This document shows positions 24,987 through 33,334 of a stretch of DNA of 64,000 nucleotides, in pieces (position 1 is the first letter of the stretch; each line of letters begins with the position of its first letter). A program made the translations under genes and the position numbers. The stretch is from Marispirochaeta sp963667435 (GTDB taxonomy: Bacteria; Spirochaetota; Spirochaetia; JC444; Marispirochaetaceae): NCBI GenBank assembly GCA_963667435.1, contig OY763414.1, positions 2,232,001 through 2,296,000 on the forward strand, written 5' to 3'. The notes under the pieces were generated by a model. It ran no database searches. It was given only the letters and a program-made list of their open reading frames with translations, and was not told the DNA's origin.

Positions 24987-25718
24987 ATGCAGAGATTTTT
25001 ACTCACAGCTCAGGTTGCGCTGATTTTAATCTTTATGACTGCTGCAAACGCTCCGGAGGCACAAGCCGAGAGCGGCTTCACTCCTCAGCTGCGCTCATAC
25101 ATGCACTCTATGACAAGCGCAGAGCAGCCCCGTATTATCTCAGGACAGGTAGTATTTTCTTACTCATCGAATCACCCTGTCCGCTATGTTGCCGCCGCTT
25201 TCGGACATGAAGATTTCGCCCAGTTTCATATTTATAAAAAAAATCAGAATGGAGTATTCCTTTTCACCATGCCCCTGCCTGAAAAAGTCGAGACTCTAAC
25301 ATACAGAATTATCGTGGACGGTTTGTGGATGAAAGACCCGGTTAACCGCCTTACAGTCCACGACTCCCGGGGAATCCCCATATCCATGGTCCGCCTGCCT
25401 GCCCATCTACCGGAAAAAGGTGAAAGCCCCGTAATTCACAGTGACGGTACCGTTGAGTTTGTGCACTATGGCACTCCCGGGAAGACAGTAACCGTTGCAG
25501 GAGACTTCAACCACTGGAGCCCCTTCAGCCATGTTCTCATGGAGACATCACCTGGCGTATATCGTTTGCGAATCCGGCTGTACAAAGGGTTTCACCGTTA
25601 TACCTACTATGTGAACGGAACAGCAGTTACAGATTCTCTCAACTCCCTGGCCGCCTATGATGTTTTTGGAAATCAGGTATCCGGACTTGTAATGCCCGAC
25701 ACTTCAGAAGGAAGCTGA
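24987..25718 (+). CDS. Exported protein with two CBM48/E-set-like domains
   Basis: A 243-aa protein with a signal peptide (about residues 1-28, ending QAES). Residues about 45-115 and 145-225 look like two early-set Ig-like folds. The second has the clear glycogen-binding (CBM48/AMPK-beta) pattern VTVAGDFNHWSPF...GVYRLRIRLYKGFHRYTYYVNG, split over residues 165-205. No catalytic domain is attached. It would act in the periplasm, perhaps binding glucan, but structural use of the fold is equally possible. Its stop lies 3 bp before the proposed start of the methyltransferase gene. Confidence 0.75.
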   Translation: MQRFLLTAQVALILIFMTAANAPEAQAESGFTPQLRSYMHSMTSAEQPRIISGQVVFSYSSNHPVRYVAAAFGHEDFAQFHIYKKNQNGVFLFTMPLPEKVETLTYRIIVDGLWMKDPVNRLTVHDSRGIPISMVRLPAHLPEKGESPVIHSDGTVEFVHYGTPGKTVTVAGDFNHWSPFSHVLMETSPGVYRLRIRLYKGFHRYTYYVNGTAVTDSLNSLAAYDVFGNQVSGLVMPDTSEGS

Positions 25719-25721
25719 AGC

Positions 25722-26513
25722 CTGGATTTCTATACCCTGCTTTCAAAATACTATGATACCCTTTTTCCTCCTTCAGGTAATCAGAAGGAGTGGGCACTAA
25801 GGTTCATGCCGGCAACAGCACTCCTTGATGCAGGATGCGGAACCGGTGAACTGATGAATTATCTTTCGCTCCACGGCAGAAAGTGCAGCGGGTTTGATGC
25901 TGAAAGCGAAATGATACGTCAGGCTATACAGAAAGCAGTGGGGCTGAACATCTCCCCGGATTTCCGAACTGCCACACTTCAGAATTGTAAAAACTACTAC
26001 AAAGAAGAACAGTTCGGGGGAATATTCTGTCTGGGAAACACCATTGTTCATGTGAAAGATTCCTCCGAGATAGAATCCGTGCTGAAAAGCTTTTTCCATC
26101 TGCTTCAGCCCGGAGGAAAGGCAGCAATACAGATTCTGAATTATGACAGAATCCTGAAAAAGCATATAACAAGCCTGCCGGTTATTGAAGCAGAAATGGC
26201 AGACAAGAAAATACGTTTTTACCGGACCTATAATAAAGAAGAAACAGGAGAAGGGTTGATGTTTACTGCCCGCCTCGAAATAACTACTACATTAGCTACT
26301 GATGTCTATTCATGGGAGACCAGACTCTATCCTGCTCTAAGAACCGAGATTGAAACCCTGCTTGAGAAAACAGGATTCTGCGGAATTGAAGTCTGGGAAG
26401 ATTATGAAGAGACCTGTGCCTCTGAAGAATCGTCATTATATCTTTTTACAGCCCGGAAATTGCTGGACAAACAGTATCAGTCGGAATCACCAAGTGCTTC
26501 TCCCGCCCGGTAG
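25722..26513 (+). CDS. Class I SAM-dependent methyltransferase, proposed CTG start
   Basis: The SAM-binding motif LLDAGCGTGEL shows a Rossmann methyltransferase. An ATG at 25806 would put this motif at residue 5, too close to the end. The open frame runs back to the stop of the preceding gene, encoding LDFYTLLSKYYDTLFP, typical of this family's N-terminus. The only plausible start there is CTG at 25722, with AAGGAAG 6-10 nt upstream, giving 263 aa. This implies tight coupling to the CBM48 gene. Its 3' end overlaps lipA by 37 bp on the opposite strand. The substrate is unknown. Confidence 0.75.
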   Translation: MDFYTLLSKYYDTLFPPSGNQKEWALRFMPATALLDAGCGTGELMNYLSLHGRKCSGFDAESEMIRQAIQKAVGLNISPDFRTATLQNCKNYYKEEQFGGIFCLGNTIVHVKDSSEIESVLKSFFHLLQPGGKAAIQILNYDRILKKHITSLPVIEAEMADKKIRFYRTYNKEETGEGLMFTARLEITTTLATDVYSWETRLYPALRTEIETLLEKTGFCGIEVWEDYEETCASEESSLYLFTARKLLDKQYQSESPSASPAR

Positions 26514-27334
26514 GAAGACCTCACAAATGGTGCGGATGCAACGAAGCGAAATCCTCTATCTTCAGCTTCCCGACGGTAAAAATCGAAAACCTCCGGAGGT
26601 ACATACTCAACCACCGGGAAATGGTCTCTTGACGGCGCAAGATACTGCCCTATGGTGAGAAAATCACAGCCTGCCGCTCTCAGATCATCAAACAGCATTA
26701 AGACTTCTTCACGGGTTTCACCGAGTCCGACCATAAGTCCGGTTTTTGCTGCAACGCCCGTCTCCGAGGCGGCAACTCTGCGCAGCAACTCCACCGACTG
26801 CGGGTAATCCGCCTGGGGACGGACATCCGCATAGAGTCTGGGGACTGTTTCCACATTGTGGTTGATAATCTCCGGACCAGCATCAATCACCACCTGCAGA
26901 GCCTCTTCATCTCCATTAAAATCAGGAATAAGAACCTCTATGGTTGCTTCGGGAAGATGCTTTCGTAAGGCTTCGATAACCGCAGCAAAATGCCCGGACC
27001 CGCCGTCGGGAAGATCATCCCTGGTAACAGAGGTTACCACAACATGGCGCAGCCCCAGTTCTGCAGCAGCCTTCGCCAGTCGCTCAGGTTCATTCCGATC
27101 AACAGCCTCCGGCGATCCGGGGCAGACATTGCAGAAGCGGCAGTTCCTGGTGCAGACACTGCCGAGAATCATGAATGTTGCCGTTCTGAAAGAAAAACAC
27201 TCCATACGATTGGGACAATTTGCCTCCACGCATACAGTATTAAGGTGCATCTTTTTTAAAATTGCCTTAACAGCATTCAGGTCTTTTCCTCCTCTAACGG
27301 GGATTTTCAGCCAGTCGGGTTTTCTCTTATTCAT
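26477..27334 (-). CDS. lipA: Lipoyl synthase
   Basis: A radical-SAM enzyme that inserts sulfur into protein-bound octanoyl groups. The 285-aa protein has both clusters: the auxiliary set C35, C40, C46 (CVEANCPNRMEC) and the radical-SAM set C61, C65, C68 (CTRNCRFC). The C-terminal RSSYRAGE motif supplies the conserved Ser ligand. The ATG overlaps the lipB stop by 4 bp, so the pair is translationally coupled. Length is slightly short for the family, at the N-terminus. Confidence 0.96.
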   Translation of the reverse strand: MNKRKPDWLKIPVRGGKDLNAVKAILKKMHLNTVCVEANCPNRMECFSFRTATFMILGSVCTRNCRFCNVCPGSPEAVDRNEPERLAKAAAELGLRHVVVTSVTRDDLPDGGSGHFAAVIEALRKHLPEATIEVLIPDFNGDEEALQVVIDAGPEIINHNVETVPRLYADVRPQADYPQSVELLRRVAASETGVAAKTGLMVGLGETREEVLMLFDDLRAAGCDFLTIGQYLAPSRDHFPVVEYVPPEVFDFYRREAEDRGFRFVASAPFVRSSYRAGEALGDSD

Positions 27335-28014
27335 AGTTCAAGTTTCTCCGGGTAGGACCATGAGATCTCTTCAATCTCATCATAGCCGTAAATTTCACTG
27401 AAACAGGCGGCATATTCGTGCCGGGCAGCAATCATATCCGTCTCTTTTCCGGTAATACGGGCCACGGAGGTAACTCCTCTGTCGCGAATACCGCAGGGGA
27501 CAATCCAGCTGAAGGGCGTAAGATCGCAGTTTATATTGAGAGCAAAACCATGCATGGTAACTCCCCGGCTTATGCTGATCCCCAGGGCGGCGATCTTCTC
27601 ATCTCTCGTCCAGACGCCTACATGCTCTTCACTGAGACCGGATTCGATATGGTGGAACCGTTTAAGGTAGAGTATTACCGACTCTTCCAGCCGGTTTACA
27701 AAGAGCTTCAATTTACGCTGATGGTTATACAGATTGGCAATAATATAGCCCACAAGCTGTCCGGGACCATGGTAGGTAACCTGTCCTCCCCGGTCGATCT
27801 CTGCAACATCAACGCCTCGCTTGTGAAAGATTTCAGGCGAAAGCAGCAAATCGTTGTTTTTGCCCCTTTTTCCCAGGGTAACCACCGGCAGATGCTCAAG
27901 AAGCAGCAGTGTATCCGGTATCTCTTCCTCAATCCTGCGGCGCCTCAGTTCTTTCTGCAGTTCAAGAGCTTCCCCATAGGGCACCGCCGGGGCATAAATA
28001 ATCCTCAACATCAT
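27331..28014 (-). CDS. lipB: Octanoyl-ACP:protein octanoyltransferase
   Basis: It transfers octanoate from ACP to lipoyl domains, the step before LipA. The 227-aa protein shows RGGQVTYHGPGQLVGY, the lysine-containing segment GVWTRDEKIAALGI, HGFALNINCDL and the catalytic Cys in VPCGI. The frame is open for 47 codons upstream, but I start at the ATG pair (MMLRII) with GGAAG close before; the upstream part has no LipB homology. Confidence 0.94.
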   Translation of the reverse strand: MMLRIIYAPAVPYGEALELQKELRRRRIEEEIPDTLLLLEHLPVVTLGKRGKNNDLLLSPEIFHKRGVDVAEIDRGGQVTYHGPGQLVGYIIANLYNHQRKLKLFVNRLEESVILYLKRFHHIESGLSEEHVGVWTRDEKIAALGISISRGVTMHGFALNINCDLTPFSWIVPCGIRDRGVTSVARITGKETDMIAARHEYAACFSEIYGYDEIEEISWSYPEKLEL

Positions 28015-28167
28015 ACAGACTTCCAATGTACCCGCTCTTTTCCGGCGGGACAAGTAAGTCAAACAAAGAAACATCAGATGCAGTACAATCCAACGCGCTC
28101 CGGATACTTCTTTTCCAGTAAATAGACCTACTTTTTCTTGCATTAGTCCAGGCAAAGGGGTAAGCTG

Positions 28168-28196
28168 TTGATACGTCGGTTGTGAACCGACAGAAT
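28168..28196 (+). promoter_or_regulatory. Possible promoter with embedded inverted repeat
   Basis: TTGATA (28168-28173) and a weak -10 around 28191-28196 bracket a perfect inverted repeat GTCGGTT-gtg-AACCGAC (28175-28191), upstream of the barrel gene at 28224. The repeat occupies the whole spacer and could be an operator or just a 5' hairpin. Confidence 0.4.
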
Positions 28197-28223
28197 ATCA
28201 AATAATTTTATTGGAGATTAAGC

Positions 28224-29195
28224 ATGAAGAAACTCGCACTTCTTATGCTGGCTCTGGTGGTTGTTCTGCCCGCCTTTGCCGACGACGCGAAAGTTATGCC
28301 TGCCGGTGTTCTCAGAACTTATGTTATTATGGCATACAACAGCTTTACAGAGTCATATGATAATGACGGTAAGCTTCAGGATGCATACCTCGGCGGTGTA
28401 ACTGCTCTAAACTTCGGCGGCGCTTTGGAATTCGGTGTTACCGACCAGATTACAGCCGCATTTCAGTGGGCACCCGGCTACACAGTATATTCAGAGTTTG
28501 CAGATCCCTTTGATCTCGACGGAGGAGCTGGTGCACTTCCATCCAACGACAAAGCAAATGCAAACGGTATAAACGATCTCTTTATCGGAGCCAAGATACA
28601 GATTCTCGGATCGCAGGGGTTTATTCCCAATGATTCAATGCGTCTGGCTGCCGCACTGGGAATTGTTGTTCCGCTTGCGGATCCTGATTTTGAAGAAGCA
28701 TTCACTGATTACAGCAACGGTGATGCATTTACCTTAAGCGCTTCAAGCAAGGAAGCTTTTGGTTATGGATTCAGGCTTTACTATGATTATCTTTTCAACG
28801 AAAATTTCTTCATTAACCTGTACAACGAGACTATTTTTTACTCCTCTGTAGAGAAAGATATATTTTACCCAGCTGGTACCCAGAAGTATGAGTACGGATA
28901 CGACGCAACTTTTGAAATTGAACCGCAATATGAATACCAGTTAAATGATCTGGTAAAATTAACAGCCGGTCTTCCCCTCACATATACGATGTCCCCTGCG
29001 TATAAAGTTGACGGAACCGAGGTAGCTGATTCGGAAACGTCTCTCCTTAAAATTGCTCCCAGCATATCCGCCTTTTTACGAACAACTCTTCCTGTCGAGT
29101 TTAAATTGGGCTATGGCCTGCCTCTTATGGGTACTAATGATAACGCATCAAGTACATTGACTGCCCAAATCAGGGTCTATGCAAAATTTTACTAG
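28224..29195 (+). CDS. Outer-membrane beta-barrel protein
   Basis: A 323-aa exported protein: signal peptide MKKLALLMLALVVVLPAFA with cleavage before DDAK. The rest alternates in about 12-14 amphipathic strands (for example FGYGFRLYYDYLF, YGYDATFEIEPQY) and ends with an aromatic residue (VYAKFY). The pattern resembles transporters/porins of the FadL/OmpW size range, but no family can be named. GGAG precedes the ATG, and a strong terminator follows. Confidence 0.75.
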   Translation: MKKLALLMLALVVVLPAFADDAKVMPAGVLRTYVIMAYNSFTESYDNDGKLQDAYLGGVTALNFGGALEFGVTDQITAAFQWAPGYTVYSEFADPFDLDGGAGALPSNDKANANGINDLFIGAKIQILGSQGFIPNDSMRLAAALGIVVPLADPDFEEAFTDYSNGDAFTLSASSKEAFGYGFRLYYDYLFNENFFINLYNETIFYSSVEKDIFYPAGTQKYEYGYDATFEIEPQYEYQLNDLVKLTAGLPLTYTMSPAYKVDGTEVADSETSLLKIAPSISAFLRTTLPVEFKLGYGLPLMGTNDNASSTLTAQIRVYAKFY

Positions 29196-29218
29196 AATAC
29201 TTATCTCCAGTGAATCAC

Positions 29219-29244
29219 AGCCCGGCGTTTGCCGGGCTTTTTTA
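29219..29244 (+). terminator. Rho-independent terminator after the barrel gene
   Basis: Stem AGCCCGGC / GCCGGGCT with a 4-nt loop, followed by a T-run (29239-29243), 24 bp past the stop of the 28224 gene. Confidence 0.9.
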
Positions 29245-29310
29245 TTCTCCACTTGTTCACCCCTTCTTGCCCCTATCCCAAATCCCCCAATGGCGTTATA
29301 TTCCTGAAGG

Positions 29311-30675
29311 ATGAACAAAAATGTGGAAAAATCCCCAATCACCTACAGATTCATATTCACCATTGCACTGCCTATGGTGGTATCCCAGGCTTCTGAGACA
29401 ATCAACCTTTTTGTTGACCGCCTTTTTCTCAGTTATCTGGGTGAAGCCAGCCTGTCAGGGGCAATGAGCGGCGGGTTAACCGCATTTACCGCCTTTTCAC
29501 TTTTTGCAGCAGCCGTAGGCTATGTAAATGCCATTGTGGCCCAGTATTACGGCGCCGGCAAATTCCGCCGTTGTGCAAGAACCACAGTTCAAGGCTTATA
29601 TGCATCTGTTCTACTCTCCCCTCTCATTCTGCTGTTCCTTCCCCTGGGGCACAAACTGTTCACCTCGGTAGGTCACAGTCCTGAACAGATTTCCCTGGAA
29701 TACGCCTATTTCCGTATTCTGATTTCCGGCTCGTTCCTGGTCCTTGTTCGCAATGTGTTTACCGGTTTTTTTCTGGGACAGGGAAGAAGCGGCATTGTTA
29801 TGATTGCAAATCTTACGGGCATGGCTGTTAATATTCCCGCAAACTATCTGCTTATCTTCGGCAAAGCAGGTGTGCCTGCCCTGGGAATAGAAGGCGCCGC
29901 TATAGGCACACTTGTAGGCAGCGGTGTATCCGTTCTGGTTTTTTCTTTTTTTTACTTCAGCAAAAAAACTGACTCCAGGTTCTTCACCCGCTCGGTTTTT
30001 CGTCCTGACAGGGAACTTTTTCTGCGTCTCCTCCGCTTCGGAATGCCTGCGGGCATAGAAACTTTTCTCAATGTAACCGCATTCAACCTCTTTCTGCAGC
30101 TCATGCTGTCTTACGGCTCCGATGTAGCCGCCGCGGTAACCATTACCATGAATTACGATCTCGTGGCCTTTGTCCCCATGATCGGCCTCAGTTTTGCCGC
30201 CACGGCTGTGGTGGGCCAGAAAATCGGCGCGGCGGATTACCCCGGGGCAGTACGGTCCACTTTTATGATTCTGAGAATGTCCTTTATTTATGCAGGCGCC
30301 ATGATTCTTCTCTTCGTATTTCTGCCTGGTCCACTTGTTTCTATCTTCACATCCGGATTAACCAGTCCTGAAGCGGTTATCCCCCTGAGTATCCTGCTCC
30401 TGCGAATGGCCGCCATCTACACTCTTGCGGATGCAACTCAGCTGGTCTTTGCCGGAGCTCTCAGAGGGGCTGGAGATACCCGTTTTGTCATGCGCGCCTC
30501 TGTTATTATTCACTGGATCTTTACAGGAACCTCCTTTGTGCTGGTTAAAATTATTCAGATCTCACCTCAGACCATGTGGGGAATCTTCATATTCTTCATC
30601 ATCACCCTGGGAGTAATAATGTTTCTCCGTTTCAGGAGTAACCGCTGGCAGTCCATACGGCTGATTGAAGAATAG
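29311..30675 (+). CDS. MATE-family multidrug/cation antiporter
   Basis: A 454-aa inner-membrane protein with about 12 membrane segments in two six-helix halves (residues 10-220 and 235-445). It shows the family features MVVSQASETINLFVDRLFLSYLG at the N-terminus (residues 17-39) and the second-half counterpart GMPAGIETFLN. MATE proteins export drugs or metabolites using Na+ or H+ gradients; the substrate is not deducible. A ribosome-binding site close to the ATG is compressed (GAAGG adjacent). It is followed 85 bp later by the lacI gene. Confidence 0.9.
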   Translation: MNKNVEKSPITYRFIFTIALPMVVSQASETINLFVDRLFLSYLGEASLSGAMSGGLTAFTAFSLFAAAVGYVNAIVAQYYGAGKFRRCARTTVQGLYASVLLSPLILLFLPLGHKLFTSVGHSPEQISLEYAYFRILISGSFLVLVRNVFTGFFLGQGRSGIVMIANLTGMAVNIPANYLLIFGKAGVPALGIEGAAIGTLVGSGVSVLVFSFFYFSKKTDSRFFTRSVFRPDRELFLRLLRFGMPAGIETFLNVTAFNLFLQLMLSYGSDVAAAVTITMNYDLVAFVPMIGLSFAATAVVGQKIGAADYPGAVRSTFMILRMSFIYAGAMILLFVFLPGPLVSIFTSGLTSPEAVIPLSILLLRMAAIYTLADATQLVFAGALRGAGDTRFVMRASVIIHWIFTGTSFVLVKIIQISPQTMWGIFIFFIITLGVIMFLRFRSNRWQSIRLIEE

Positions 30676-30682
30676 ACTCCTG

Positions 30683-30728
30683 TGGACGAAGTTTCCGTTT
30701 ATGTGTATGATGAGTGTAAACGCTTACA
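30683..30728 (+). promoter_or_regulatory. Promoter and LacI-type operator of lacI-uxaB-uxaA
   Basis: -35 TGGACG (30683-30688), 17-bp spacer, -10 TATGAT (30706-30711), and immediately downstream TGTAAACGCTTACA (30715-30728), a LacI-family operator-type palindrome with central CG. The site would cover the transcription start, fitting autorepression by the adjacent LacI protein. Confidence 0.7.
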
Positions 30729-30759
30729 TAAGTTTGAGCGGTCTTCAGCGGAGCAGGTA

Positions 30760-31761
30760 GTGAATATTTACGATATTGCCAGAGAAGCAGGAGTCTCAAT
30801 TGCAACCGTCTCCAGAGTTGTAAACGGCAGTAGTAAAGTAAAAGAATCCACCAGAACAAAGGTAGAGGAAATTCTCAACAAACACCGCTATGCACCCAGT
30901 GCGTTTGCCAGAGGAATGGTTTCCGGCAGCATGCGCACCATCGGTGTTATGACAGTGGATATCCGTGACATCTATTTCGGTACCCTGACCCACGCTGTAG
31001 AGCAGGCATTTTCCACGCTCGGGTATAACACGTTGCTCTGCAACACCGGCGGCCTGCCGGAACAGCAGCTTCACTATCTTGATGTTCTCACCAGCAAAAA
31101 GGTGGATGGTATTATCCTTGTGGGATCAAATTACGATGATATAAGCCTGGAGAAAGCCGTACAGGCTACAGCCGGACGTATCCCGGTGGTTATGGTGAAC
31201 CGGGACTTTACCGGGAAGAATATCTGGTCTGTAATTTGTGATGAGAAACAGGGCATGCGTGACTGCACCGCCCACATGTTGTCCCGGGGTTACCGGGATA
31301 TCCTCTATATAAAGGATACCCATACGTACAGTGCCGCAAGAAAAGTTTCGGGTTTCCGACAGGGAATGGAAGATGCAGGCTATTCGGTCGGCGATGAGCG
31401 GATAATAGAAACCGGAAAAGGAATCGAAGGTGGAATTGCCGCAGTTGAAATTATTATAAAATCAGGCACACCCTTCAATGCCCTGATGACCGGTGACGAT
31501 GTTACCGCCGCAGGAGTGGTTAAGGCCCTGCATCAGGTAGGTCGGGTTCCCGGCAAAGAAATTGCCGTCAGCGGGTTCAACGATTCAATCCTGGCCCTGA
31601 GTACTGATCCGGAACTAACCTCCGTCAACAGCATGGCCGGCGAGATGGGGCAAACCGCCGTCTCAATCCTCGCGGAGGTACTCGAAAACGGGCACCCTCC
31701 ACAAAAAACAGTGCTTAATCCGGTGCTCAGCGTGCGTGCAAGTACCCTGAAACCGGAATAA
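30760..31761 (+). CDS. LacI-family transcriptional regulator, probably of uronate genes
   Basis: A 333-aa regulator with the N-terminal HTH NIYDIAREAGVSIATVSRVVNG (start of the LacI domain) and hinge, followed by a periplasmic-binding-like ligand domain (about 60-330). I start at the GTG that puts MNIYDIAREAG at the N-terminus, with GGAG 6 nt upstream; the frame is open for 26 more codons, but those contain the promoter and operator. It lies 34 bp before uxaB, so it probably represses uxaBA and itself, relieved by a uronate-pathway intermediate (inferred). Confidence 0.9.
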   Translation: MNIYDIAREAGVSIATVSRVVNGSSKVKESTRTKVEEILNKHRYAPSAFARGMVSGSMRTIGVMTVDIRDIYFGTLTHAVEQAFSTLGYNTLLCNTGGLPEQQLHYLDVLTSKKVDGIILVGSNYDDISLEKAVQATAGRIPVVMVNRDFTGKNIWSVICDEKQGMRDCTAHMLSRGYRDILYIKDTHTYSAARKVSGFRQGMEDAGYSVGDERIIETGKGIEGGIAAVEIIIKSGTPFNALMTGDDVTAAGVVKALHQVGRVPGKEIAVSGFNDSILALSTDPELTSVNSMAGEMGQTAVSILAEVLENGHPPQKTVLNPVLSVRASTLKPE

Positions 31762-31795
31762 AAACAGACACAGAGATACAATAGGGAGTCAAAGC

Positions 31796-33334
31796 ATGCA
31801 GCAGTTGTCGAAACAGTACGCTGAAACCGGAGTATTTCCGAAAAGCGTCGAAGCACCGAAACTCGGGGATTACCCGGTAAAGGTCCTCCAGTTTGGAGAA
31901 GGAAATTTCCTGAGGGGTTTTGTCGACTGGATGGTGGACAGAATGAACCGCAAAGGATTATTTAACGGAAGCGTTCGCATTGTTCAGCCTATTGAACGGG
32001 GTATGACAGATGTTTTAAACCAGCAGGACGGCCTTTACACCCTGTTTTTAAGGGGTTTAAAGAACGGAGAAGTAACTGAAGAGAAATCCGTTATTGCCTC
32101 GGTAAAAGACGGAATGAGCCCTTACGCTGATTTTGAGAAATTCCTGCAGGAAGCGGATAATCCCGACTTGAGATTTCTTGTCTCCAATACCACGGAGGCC
32201 GGTATTGCCTATACAGGGCAGGATAAACCGGAAGACACTCCACCTGCAACCTTTCCTGGAAAGGTCACCCTGTTTCTGCTCCGCCGGTTTAAAACTTTTA
32301 AGGGAGCCGCGAATAAGGGGCTTGTAATGCTGCCCTGCGAGCTGATTAATCGTAACGGGGACAACCTCAAACGGATTGTCTTTCAGCTTGCCGAGGAGTG
32401 GAATCTGGGAAAAGAGTTTATAACCTGGCTGGAAACTGCAAATATATTTACCAATACCCTGGTGGATAGAATTGTCACCGGTTATCCGGTGGACACAATT
32501 AAAGAGATAACCGAAGAACTTGGCTATGAAGACAAGATTATAGACGCAGGAGAAATCTTTCACCTGTGGGTAATTGAGGGGCCTGAAACTATTAAAGAGG
32601 AATTCCCCCTGCACAAGGCCGGGCTGGAAGTAGTCTGGACTGATGACATGACCCCTTACAGAACCAGAAAGGTCCGCATTCTCAATGGCGCCCATACCAT
32701 GACTGTTCTTGCAGCATATATGGCAGGTCTGGAGACTGTGGGAGAATCCCTTAAAGACAAGACGGTATCTGCATACATCCGGAAAGGACTCTTTGATGAA
32801 GTTATCCCAACCATGGATATGCCCAGGGAAGAACTTGAAGCCTACGCGGCAGAAACACTGGAACGCTTTGCCAATCCCTTTATTACCCACTATCTGCTGA
32901 GTATCGCTCTGAATTCGGTCTCCAAGTATAAAGCCCGGGTGCTCCCCACCCTGAAGGATTCACTGGCGGCAAAGAAAACCCCACCGGCGGTTCTCTCCTT
33001 CGGCCTGGCAGCACTTATTGCCTTTTATCGGGGGACAGAGTTTGCCGACGGCGCACTGACAGGACATCGGGGCGATTCCACCTACAGCATAAAGGACGAT
33101 CAGGCTGTTCTCGAGTTCTTCAGTGGTCTGTGGAAGGATATACCCGAAAATCCCACAGAAGCCGACTGTATTAAAATTGCAGAAACCGTTCTCGGCAGCA
33201 AACTGCTGTGGGCTGAGAATCTTAACCTGCAGCCGGGACTTACCAACCTGATAAGCAGCTACCTCAACGAGATCTACACCCTGGGAATGAAAGGGGCTAT
33301 GGAAAAACTGGTAAAAGCAGGAGAAACAGAATAA
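31796..33334 (+). CDS. uxaB: Tagaturonate reductase (altronate oxidoreductase)
   Basis: An NAD-dependent enzyme interconverting tagaturonate and altronate in galacturonate breakdown. The 512-aa protein belongs to the mannitol-dehydrogenase-type long-chain family: the N-terminal nucleotide-binding LQFGEGNFLRGF (about residues 32-43), SNTTEAGI, and the C-terminal catalytic region KVRILNGAHT (about 290-299) are visible. AGGGAG precedes the ATG. Its stop overlaps the uxaA start as TAATG. Confidence 0.93.
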   Translation: MQQLSKQYAETGVFPKSVEAPKLGDYPVKVLQFGEGNFLRGFVDWMVDRMNRKGLFNGSVRIVQPIERGMTDVLNQQDGLYTLFLRGLKNGEVTEEKSVIASVKDGMSPYADFEKFLQEADNPDLRFLVSNTTEAGIAYTGQDKPEDTPPATFPGKVTLFLLRRFKTFKGAANKGLVMLPCELINRNGDNLKRIVFQLAEEWNLGKEFITWLETANIFTNTLVDRIVTGYPVDTIKEITEELGYEDKIIDAGEIFHLWVIEGPETIKEEFPLHKAGLEVVWTDDMTPYRTRKVRILNGAHTMTVLAAYMAGLETVGESLKDKTVSAYIRKGLFDEVIPTMDMPREELEAYAAETLERFANPFITHYLLSIALNSVSKYKARVLPTLKDSLAAKKTPPAVLSFGLAALIAFYRGTEFADGALTGHRGDSTYSIKDDQAVLEFFSGLWKDIPENPTEADCIKIAETVLGSKLLWAENLNLQPGLTNLISSYLNEIYTLGMKGAMEKLVKAGETE

